Below are positions 7,156 to 12,457 of a DNA stretch of 12,457 bases, piece by piece. How positions within the stretch are numbered: the first letter of the stretch is position 1; every line of letters begins with the position of its first letter. The stretch covers positions 4,597 through 17,053 of the forward strand of contig JAPLTZ010000319.1 in NCBI GenBank assembly GCA_026397895.1, read 5' to 3'. The notes beneath the pieces are model-generated. The model worked only from the letters and a program-made list of their open reading frames with translations. It was not told the origin of the DNA and made no database searches. Origin of the DNA: Verrucomicrobiota bacterium. GTDB lineage: Bacteria; Verrucomicrobiota; Verrucomicrobiia; Limisphaerales; JAFMIX01. The position numbers and the translations under genes are program-made.

Positions 7156-8250
7156 TTAAATCAAATCGAGAATCTTCTTCACGTTCACGTTTTTCGCGAT
7201 GAGGTCGCGGATGAGTGAAATTTTTTCCGCGTCGGCGGGCTTGGTCTTCACGGTGAGGTCGTGGACTTTCGAGGCGACTTTGTAGCTGTCCGCGGTTGCC
7301 GCCAAAACCGGACATGGCAGAGTGCTGATGACCTTCATCACGTCGGCGTGCGGGCGCAGGTTGCCGGTGAGGACGATGCCCGCCATCGCTTCCGCGTCCG
7401 CCGAGGCGATGCTCGCAGCGGCGGCGTAGATGATGTCCTCGCGGTCGCCGGGCGTGATGAGCAGCACGCCGCGCTTGAAGAAACTCTTGGCGTTGTTGAC
7501 GCTCATGGCACCGACCACGACGTCGCTCACGACGTTCTGCATCTGGTCGGATTCGTTGAGCGGCTCGGCGTCCAATTCGTCGCGGATGACCGTGAGCGTC
7601 GGGCGGGAAAGGATTTCCCGGTGCGGAATGACGCCCAGCAGTTCCAGCCCCTTGCGCTTGAGGCCGCGCCGGGCGAAGTCGGTGATGAATTCCATCTTCT
7701 CCTCCAGCACCTTGTTGATGATCACGCCGATGATTTCGACGCCTTCCTTCTCGAACAACGCCTGGTTCAGCGCCACCTCGTCAATGGGTTTGCCGATGCC
7801 GCCCTGCGTGACGATGATGACCTTCGCGCCGAGAATCTTCGCGACCTGCGCGTTGGAAAGGTCGAACACCGAGCCGACGCCGGCGTGGCCGCTGCCTTCG
7901 CACAGGACGAATTCCTTCTCCCATGCCACGCGGTCGAACGCCTTCTGGATCTTTTTGACGAGCGCCTCGTTGTTCGAGGACTGGAGGTATTTGCGCGTGA
8001 AGTCCGGCTCGACGGCGATGGGGCTCATGTCCACCAGCGGGCAGTTCATCTGATAGACGCTGTCCATCAGCACGCTGTCCTCGTCAATCTTCTGCTCGTC
8101 GATTTTGATGAAGCGCTGGCCGACGGGCTTGATGTAGCCGACGCGGGGATATTTCTTTTGCAGCGCGGCGATGAGGCCGAGCGAGGTGGTGGTCTTGCCG
8201 TCGTTCTGGCGCGTGGCCGCGATGAAGACGCGCGGGGTTTCGGTGTTCAT
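7156..8250 (-). CDS. Stand-alone BioD-like + DRTGG protein (Pta N-terminal half)
   Basis: Matches the non-catalytic N-terminal half of long phosphotransacetylases such as E. coli Pta. Residues ~7-225 form a dethiobiotin-synthetase-like P-loop domain with ATRQNDGKTTTS (lysine K19), GYIKPVGQ, VLCEGSGHAGVGSVFD and IIGVIINKV. Residues ~240-350 form a DRTGG domain (VVGAMSVNNAKSFFK, LLITPGDREDI, GIVLTGNLRPHADV). In E. coli this half controls assembly and allosteric response to metabolites (family knowledge); here it probably regulates the Pta encoded just upstream (inference). Its P-loop still has the GKT lysine and threonine, unlike the degenerate one in E. coli, so it may bind nucleotide. It is unlikely to be BioD itself because of the DRTGG domain and the pta neighbour. 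ATG start 3 bases after the pta stop; stop 2 bases before hisC. Confidence 0.9.
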   Translation of the reverse strand: MNTETPRVFIAATRQNDGKTTTSLGLIAALQKKYPRVGYIKPVGQRFIKIDEQKIDEDSVLMDSVYQMNCPLVDMSPIAVEPDFTRKYLQSSNNEALVKKIQKAFDRVAWEKEFVLCEGSGHAGVGSVFDLSNAQVAKILGAKVIIVTQGGIGKPIDEVALNQALFEKEGVEIIGVIINKVLEEKMEFITDFARRGLKRKGLELLGVIPHREILSRPTLTVIRDELDAEPLNESDQMQNVVSDVVVGAMSVNNAKSFFKRGVLLITPGDREDIIYAAAASIASADAEAMAGIVLTGNLRPHADVMKVISTLPCPVLAATADSYKVASKVHDLTVKTKPADAEKISLIRDLIAKNVNVKKILDLI

Positions 8251-8253
8251 GGA

Positions 8254-9306
8254 TTATTCGCCGGGAAGTTTTTCGCCCGCGCCAGGGAAAAGCAGGTTGT
8301 AAGCCGTCGCCTGCACGCCGACGATGGCCGCCACGCCGAGGATGTCGTGCGCGTTCGAGCCGCGCGAAACGTCCGCCGCCGGGCGATCCAAGCCGAGGAG
8401 AATCTGGCCATAGGCGTTCGCGCGCGAGACGTGGCGCACGAGCTTGCTGGCGATGTTGCCGGAATTGAGGTCGGGGAAGATCAGCACGTTCGCGCGCCCC
8501 GCCACCTTGCTGTCGGACAATTTGCGCGCGGCGATTTCGGGCACGATGGCCGAGTCCACCTGCAATTCGCCGTCGAAATCCGCCTCGAAGTTTTTCTGCT
8601 GCGCCCTCTGCTGCGCCAGCGCCGTCGCGGCCTGCACCCGGCCGATGGAGGGATGCGTGGCACTGCCCTTCGTCGAGAAGGACAGCAGCGCGACGCGCGG
8701 GCGGACGCCCAGCAGATGCCGCGAGAGCTGCGCCGTCGAGACGGCGATGTCCGCGAGCTGCTCCACCGTCGGTTCGGGGATGACGCCGCAATCGCCCATG
8801 AACAGCACACCGTTCTCGCCGAAACGCGTGTCCTCCACCTCCATCACCTGACAGCTCGAAGCCGTCGTCGCCTGCGGGGCGACCTTGATGATCTGGAACA
8901 GCGGGCGCAGGACGCTGCCGGAGGCCTGGTGCGTGCCGGACACAAAGCCATCCGCCTGATGCATCGCCACCATCATCGCGCCGTAGAAATTCGGCTGGAG
9001 AATCATCTCGCGCGCTTCGCGGGCCTTGATGCCCTTGGAGCGGCGCAGCAGCTCGAAGCGATGGGCAAAGTTCTCCAAGTCCTCGCTCTCGGCGGGATTG
9101 ATGATGCGGATGCCTTCGAGCGAAAGGTTCAGGTCGGCGGCGATGTTTTTTATTTTGGCGCGGTCGCCGAGCAGGATGGGCGCGCCGAGGCGCAGGGAAT
9201 GGAACTGCCGGGCCGCCTGCAGCACGCGCGGTTCGTCGCCCTCGGGGAAGACGATCCGCTTGGGATGCCTTTGTAATTTTTCGATGACCGTGCCGATAAA
9301 ACGCAT
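8254..9306 (-). CDS. pta: Phosphate acetyltransferase, catalytic domain only
   Basis: Interconverts acetyl-CoA plus phosphate with acetyl-phosphate plus CoA in the cytoplasm. The 350 residues correspond to the C-terminal catalytic half of E. coli Pta: KRIVFPEGDEPRVLQAA near residue 16, GFVSGTHQASGSVLRP, FMGDCGVIPEPTVEQLADIA, RVALLSFSTKGSA, and AGRANVLIFPDLNSGN. S314, R315 and D321 in DVSRGSNAHD correspond to the active-site Ser309, Arg310 and Asp316 of the Methanosarcina enzyme. It lacks the N-terminal regulatory half, which is encoded by the next gene. No acetate kinase gene is in the window. Phosphate butyryltransferase is less likely given these motifs. It is the first gene of the tight pta-DRTGG-hisC-argA run, 168 bases after degP. 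The ATG start has no Shine-Dalgarno, and no clear promoter was recognised upstream. Confidence 0.95.
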   Translation of the reverse strand: MRFIGTVIEKLQRHPKRIVFPEGDEPRVLQAARQFHSLRLGAPILLGDRAKIKNIAADLNLSLEGIRIINPAESEDLENFAHRFELLRRSKGIKAREAREMILQPNFYGAMMVAMHQADGFVSGTHQASGSVLRPLFQIIKVAPQATTASSCQVMEVEDTRFGENGVLFMGDCGVIPEPTVEQLADIAVSTAQLSRHLLGVRPRVALLSFSTKGSATHPSIGRVQAATALAQQRAQQKNFEADFDGELQVDSAIVPEIAARKLSDSKVAGRANVLIFPDLNSGNIASKLVRHVSRANAYGQILLGLDRPAADVSRGSNAHDILGVAAIVGVQATAYNLLFPGAGEKLPGE

Positions 9307-9383
9307 GGGCGTAGCTTACTGCGAAGCGTTGAAACTGCAATAGTCGCGTGCGTGACGATTGCGTGAAGTTGTGAAGAAGTTTT

Positions 9384-9443
9384 AACCACGAAGACACCAA
9401 GACACGAAGGAATTATGCTTTGTGCCTTCGTGCCTTGGTGGTT
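9384..9443. repeat. ACACGAAG-type inverted repeat between degP and pta
   Basis: A 16-bp stem formed by 9395-9410 (CACCAAGACACGAAGG) and 9425-9440, with a 14-base loop. The only mismatch (9402 against 9433) becomes a U-G pair in a minus-strand transcript, so the RNA stem is fully paired. Outside the stem, AACCAC (9384-9389) and GTGGTT (9438-9443) extend the symmetry imperfectly. The left side reads as degenerate 8-9 base units ACCACGAAG, ACACCAAG, ACACGAAG. Similar CCACGAAG/ACACGAAG repeats are common between genes in several phyla (general knowledge), suggesting a dispersed element. No T-run follows on either strand, so it is not a standard Rho-independent terminator, though it could stabilise or separate the degP and pta messages. 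Confidence 0.75.
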
Positions 9444-9474
9444 CGCTACAGGCTTTCCCGGCGGAGGCGCTTGA

Positions 9475-10914
9475 TCATTCGTCGCCGTCCTTGAGGATTT
9501 CGAAGCGGCTGGTCTTGCCGCTGACGAGATTGAGGATGATTCCCTTCTTCGCGTCGGCGGTCTTGAGCGCGGCGCGAAATTCGCGGGGGTTGGTCACGGG
9601 CCGCTGGTTGACTTCGGTGATGATGTCGCCGGGTTTGATGCCGGCGCGCGCGGCCAGGCTGCCGCGTTCCACGCCGGTGACGATGACGCCGGGGGTCATG
9701 ACGGCCTGGAATTGTTCGGCGAGGTCGTGGGTCAGGGCTTGGACGGTGAGGCCGAGGCCGGTGGTTTCATCAGGCACGGCGGCGGTAGAATGGTTTTCTT
9801 CGCCAGCCTCGCCCGATTCGTTCCACGCGCCGGGTTTGACGGTGACTTTGATTTTCCGGCCCTGCCGGAAGACATCGAGGGAGACGGGCGCGCCGATTTT
9901 CTTGTTGCGGATTTCGCCGCGCAATTGCTGGACGGTGCTGACGGGTTTGCCGTCCACGGCGGTGATGACGTCGGTGGGCTTGAGGTCGGACTTGGCGGCG
10001 GGGCCGTCGGGCATGATGGATTGGACGATGACGCCGTCGTCCACGCCTTTGACGAGGTCGCCGAAGGTGGCGTCTTCGCGCAGGCCGCGGATGCCGATGC
10101 CGAGCCAGGCGCGGGTGAACTTGCCGTCGGTCATGAGTTTCTCGGCGACTTCGCGGGCGAGGTTGCTGGGGATGGCGAAGCCGATGCCGGTGTTGCCGCC
10201 GCGGATGAGGGTGTTGATGCCGATGACTTCGCCGTTGATGTTGACGAGCGGGCCACCGGAGTTGCCGGGGTTGATGTTGGCGTCGGTCTGGATGAAGTCC
10301 TGATCCATGCTGGGGTCGTAGATGACGCCACTGCGGCCTTTGGCGCTGACGTGGCCGAAGGTGACGCTGTAGTCGAGGGCAAACGGCGCGCCGATGGCGA
10401 TGGCGAATTCGCCGACGCGGGTCTGGGCGGAGTCGGCGAGCCGGGCGGCGGGCAGATCGTGGGCGTCAATCTTGATGACGGCGACGTCGGATTGGGGGTC
10501 GGTGCCGCGCACGGTGGCGGCGAAGTGGCGTCCGTCCTTGAGGCGGACTTCGATTTTCTCGGCGTTCTCGACGACGTGGCGGTTGGTGAGAATGTAACCG
10601 TCCTTGGTGAGGATGATGCCGGAGCCCTGGCCGTGTTGTTTCTTCTGCGGCTGTTCTTCGAGTTGCTGGCGGAAGCGGCGGCGGAATTCGCGGGGGAGCA
10701 TGTCCCACGGGCTGCCCTCGCCGCCATCCACGGCGGCGATGCCGGCTTTTTGCGTGACGTTGATGACGACGACGGACGGGGAGACTTTGTCGGCGACCTC
10801 GATGAAGGCCTGGTTGAGTTGCTTGGCGAGGTCGATGGCGGGCGAGGCGGCAACGGTGAAGGGCAGCGTGCCGGCCAAGGCGAGCGCGAACAGGAGGGTT
10901 TTGCAATTTTTCAT
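9475..10914 (-). CDS. degP: DegP/HtrA-like periplasmic serine protease with two PDZ domains
   Basis: Envelope protease/chaperone that handles misfolded exported proteins. Counting from the ATG at 10914 (479 residues): signal peptide at ~1-23 (KTLLFALALAGTLPFTVAAS); trypsin-like domain with triad H113 (LTNRHVVENA), D143 (PQSDVAVIKID) and S219 (NPGNSGGPLVN); PDZ1 at ~268-361 with the carboxylate-binding loop AWLGIGI; PDZ2 at ~387-475. Two PDZ domains and ~480 residues fit DegP/DegQ rather than DegS, which has one PDZ. A TTG at 10956 is in frame, but the ATG directly before the signal peptide is much better. A Q/K/R-rich segment at 78-94 sits where DegP has its LA loop. It is divergent from the zinc-ribbon gene. 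It may be transcribed together with pta, but the 168-base gap with a hairpin makes that uncertain. Confidence 0.93.
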   Translation of the reverse strand: MKNCKTLLFALALAGTLPFTVAASPAIDLAKQLNQAFIEVADKVSPSVVVINVTQKAGIAAVDGGEGSPWDMLPREFRRRFRQQLEEQPQKKQHGQGSGIILTKDGYILTNRHVVENAEKIEVRLKDGRHFAATVRGTDPQSDVAVIKIDAHDLPAARLADSAQTRVGEFAIAIGAPFALDYSVTFGHVSAKGRSGVIYDPSMDQDFIQTDANINPGNSGGPLVNINGEVIGINTLIRGGNTGIGFAIPSNLAREVAEKLMTDGKFTRAWLGIGIRGLREDATFGDLVKGVDDGVIVQSIMPDGPAAKSDLKPTDVITAVDGKPVSTVQQLRGEIRNKKIGAPVSLDVFRQGRKIKVTVKPGAWNESGEAGEENHSTAAVPDETTGLGLTVQALTHDLAEQFQAVMTPGVIVTGVERGSLAARAGIKPGDIITEVNQRPVTNPREFRAALKTADAKKGIILNLVSGKTSRFEILKDGDE

Positions 10915-10959
10915 AAACGTAATCGTCTGGATGGTTGGAGTGAATTGAGCGGGCAATGT

Positions 10960-10983
10960 TCAAAATTCGCAATTGAATTTTGA
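10960..10983. promoter_or_regulatory. Perfect 9-bp dyad in the degP/zinc-ribbon divergent spacer
   Basis: TCAAAATTC (10960-10968) and GAATTTTGA (10975-10983) are perfect inverted repeats around the 6-base spacer GCAATT. The element is an AT-rich island in GC-rich DNA, placed between two divergent starts. Its right arm overlaps the possible -35 box at 10980-10985, the layout expected of an operator. The binding protein is unknown. Confidence 0.4.
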
Positions 10984-11007
10984 CTTGGGCGGGGGCGCTG
11001 GTAAATT
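10980..11007 (+). promoter_or_regulatory. Possible sigma70-type promoter for the zinc-ribbon gene
   Basis: TTGACT (10980-10985, 5 of 6 to TTGACA) and TAAATT (11002-11007, 4 of 6 to TATAAT) lie 16 bases apart. Transcription would start about 7 bases further on, at or next to the ATG at 11015, implying a leaderless message. This agrees with the absence of a Shine-Dalgarno but rests on sequence match alone. Confidence 0.3.
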
Positions 11008-11014
11008 TCCGGCC

Positions 11015-11743
11015 ATGCTCGAAATCATCGAAAAGCTTCTGATTCTTCAAGACCGCGACCGCCAGCTCATGCACATCCGGGCGCAGCTTGGACAGATTGA
11101 CCCCGAACGCGCGTCGCTCAACGCCAAGGCGTCGTCCACGCAGGCGGGGCTGGAGGCGGCGAAGTTGCGCGGGAAGCAGATCGAGTCGGAGAAGAAGCAA
11201 CTGGAGCTGGGCGTGGAGGCCAAGAAGACGCTCATCGAGAAGTATGCGAACCAGCAGCTTCAGACCCGCAAGAATGAGGAATACAAGGCGCTCGCCCACG
11301 AGATCGAGACGTGCAAGGCCGACATCTCCACGATTGAGGACAAAGAAATTGAATTGATGGAGCAGGCGGAGGCCGCGCAGAAGCAGGTGGTCATCGCGAG
11401 CAGGGAAGCCGCCGATGCGAAGAAGCTGGTGGACGGCCAGATCGCGGAACTCGCCGCACGCGAAACGAACTTGAAAAAGGAACTGGCGCAGCTCGAAACC
11501 GACCGCGATCAGCTTGCCTCGGCGGTGGACGAGGGCACGCGCTCGCGTTACGAACGGCTTTTCAAGAACAAAGGCGGCATGGTCGTCGTCGGCGTGCAGC
11601 ACGGCGTCTGCGGCGGCTGCCACATGAAGTTGCAGCAGCAGTTGATCGTCTCGGTGCAGGCGCAGCAGGAAGTCATCACCTGCTCAAACTGCGGGCGCAT
11701 CCTCTACTACGCGCGCGACATGGATCTGGCCGTGAAGGATTAG
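11015..11743 (+). CDS. Coiled-coil C4-type zinc-ribbon protein (DUF164/zf-RING_7, CdsZ-like)
   Basis: A 242-residue cytoplasmic protein. Residues ~10-175 are heptad-rich and charged, forming an antiparallel coiled-coil hairpin whose turn region carries the family motif KNEEYKAL (86-93). The C-terminal zinc ribbon has C199 and C202 (VCGGCH) and C223 and C226 (CSNCGR). Family members (CT398/CdsZ of chlamydiae, HP0958 of Helicobacter) have been linked to type III secretion or flagellar regulation; no such genes are in this window, so the role here is open. A TTG at 10973 is in frame, but the ATG at 11015 starts the conserved MLEIIEKLLILQDRDRQL block and is preferred. It diverges from degP and converges on the oxidoreductase gene, sharing four bases (TTAG) that hold both stop codons. 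Confidence 0.88.
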   Translation: MLEIIEKLLILQDRDRQLMHIRAQLGQIDPERASLNAKASSTQAGLEAAKLRGKQIESEKKQLELGVEAKKTLIEKYANQQLQTRKNEEYKALAHEIETCKADISTIEDKEIELMEQAEAAQKQVVIASREAADAKKLVDGQIAELAARETNLKKELAQLETDRDQLASAVDEGTRSRYERLFKNKGGMVVVGVQHGVCGGCHMKLQQQLIVSVQAQQEVITCSNCGRILYYARDMDLAVKD

Positions 11744-12457
11744 TTCGGAATGGCAGCGACCGGTTTGGCGGCTGGCGTTTTCCCCGTGCCGCGCTCCATG
11801 AGTTTCTTCAAGTCATCCAAGTGATTCTCGTAAACGCCGCGCGGCGATGTTTCATGTTGTTTGCATAGCGATGCCGCCATGCCCACGACTTCGCCCATCA
11901 TGCCGCAGGTGCGCATCACACGCACAGCGCCGAGCGCTTCGTGCGTGACGCTGATGTCGCGCCCGGCCATGAACAGGTTGGGAATGTTGCGGCTGTAGAG
12001 GCAGCGATAGGGTGCCCAGTACGGGCCCTTGTATTTGTAATTCGCGCCGTCGGTCGCCTTCGAGATGAATTCCTCGCCTTCGTGGCCTTTCTGAAACTTG
12101 GGATCGGGCAGGTGCAGATCAATGCTCCACGAGCAGGGAAAACTGGCGTCGGCCCAGACGCGGTTGGTGCGGAAGTCGTCGCCCGCCAGCACCACGTCGC
12201 CGAGCAGGCGGCGGGATTCGCGCTTGCCGGCGATGAAGGCGGCCCAGCCGAGTTTGTGGTTGGGGTAAAGCTTGTCCACGTTCTTGAGCGTGTCCCACGC
12301 GCCATACATCGCGCGGAAATTATGGTCGCGCATCCACTCGACCTCGGCGATGGGGTCGCGCTTGAAGCCGCTTTCCCAGAACCAGCCGCCCAGCGCTTTC
12401 AAGCCCATCCTTTGCGGGTGGCCGACGTAATTTGTCCGGCCAGGAAACGAGGTATGG
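11740..12457 (-). CDS. FAD-dependent oxidoreductase, C-terminal part (N-terminus outside window)
   Basis: The frame is open from the window edge to the TAA at 11740-11742, giving 238 residues. The ATG at 12408 is internal, because codons upstream of it (FPGRTNYVGHPQR) continue without a stop to the edge. The conserved C-terminal FAD-binding block is clear: IPNLFMAGRDISVTHEALGA followed by VRVMRTCGMMGEVVGMAAS. Before it are LGDVVLAGDDF and PYWAPYRCLYSR. This pattern belongs to the FAD_oxidored family (PF12831-type), often found beside polysaccharide or sulfatase genes in Verrucomicrobia and Planctomycetes; substrates are mostly unknown. The N-terminal GxGxxG dinucleotide motif should lie to the right of this window. 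The last ~15 residues (GKTPAAKPVAAIPN) are a low-complexity tail. Confidence 0.85.
   Translation of the reverse strand, partial: HTSFPGRTNYVGHPQRMGLKALGGWFWESGFKRDPIAEVEWMRDHNFRAMYGAWDTLKNVDKLYPNHKLGWAAFIAGKRESRRLLGDVVLAGDDFRTNRVWADASFPCSWSIDLHLPDPKFQKGHEGEEFISKATDGANYKYKGPYWAPYRCLYSRNIPNLFMAGRDISVTHEALGAVRVMRTCGMMGEVVGMAASLCKQHETSPRGVYENHLDDLKKLMERGTGKTPAAKPVAAIPN

Noticed and set aside
7261..9276. 671-codon plus-strand open frame opposite pta and the DRTGG gene
   Set aside because: It spans two unrelated genes on the other strand and is low-complexity (R, D, A, H-rich), the usual shadow pattern at high GC.
9395..9440. Rho-independent terminator for degP
   Set aside because: The stem is strong, but no T-run follows on either strand and the loop is 14 bases. 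A dispersed repeat explains the ACACGAAG units better.
9712..10983. 423-codon plus-strand open frame opposite degP
   Set aside because: Composed almost entirely of G, A, D, V and E with no domain; degP on the other strand is intact and conserved.
10466..11623. 385-codon minus-strand open frame across the degP start and the zinc-ribbon gene
   Set aside because: It bridges a divergent promoter region and lies antisense to a well-supported coiled-coil protein; its composition is that of a shadow frame.

Overview
The window is a GC-rich, densely coded stretch of bacterial chromosome with ten protein-coding loci, two of them cut by the window edges, and no gene-free stretch longer than about 170 bases. 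No RNA gene, CRISPR array, insertion sequence or phage gene was found. The gene content, the lack of Shine-Dalgarno motifs at all nine visible starts, a partial FAD-dependent oxidoreductase of a kind common in Verrucomicrobia and Planctomycetes, and heptanucleotide and ACACGAAG-type repeats suggest a member of the Verrucomicrobiota. That assignment is inference.

Left part, minus strand: a partial GPH-type sugar/cation symporter (1-906) lies downstream of an M3 thimet-oligopeptidase-like metallopeptidase with a signal/lipoprotein-like N-terminus (988-3093). A 95-base divergent spacer separates the peptidase from rimO on the plus strand (3189-4895). RimO carries three extra segments compared with the E. 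coli enzyme. The first is bounded by two unrelated arrays, each of four 7-base units.

Centre, minus strand, in order of transcription: degP/htrA (10914-9475); a 168-base gap holding a strong ACACGAAG-type inverted repeat; pta, catalytic domain only (9306-8254); a separate BioD-like plus DRTGG protein matching the N-terminal half of E. coli Pta (8250-7156); hisC (7153-6178); and argA (6168-4879). The pta to argA genes are 2 to 9 bases apart and look like one operon. It joins acetyl-CoA/acetyl-phosphate exchange to the first step of arginine synthesis, which uses acetyl-CoA, and to a histidine-pathway aminotransferase. hisC as written is broken: about 48 conserved codons are missing and the frame shifts at the junction near 6904.

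Right part: a coiled-coil C4 zinc-ribbon protein (11015-11743, plus) diverges from degP across 100 bases holding a perfect 9-bp dyad. It converges, with a 4-base overlap, on the C-terminal part of an FAD-dependent oxidoreductase (11740 to the window end, minus).

No clearly new multi-gene system is visible. The observations most worth checking are the hisC deletion, the repeat-bounded insertion in RimO, the split Pta with its halves in reversed order, and the intergenic inverted repeat.
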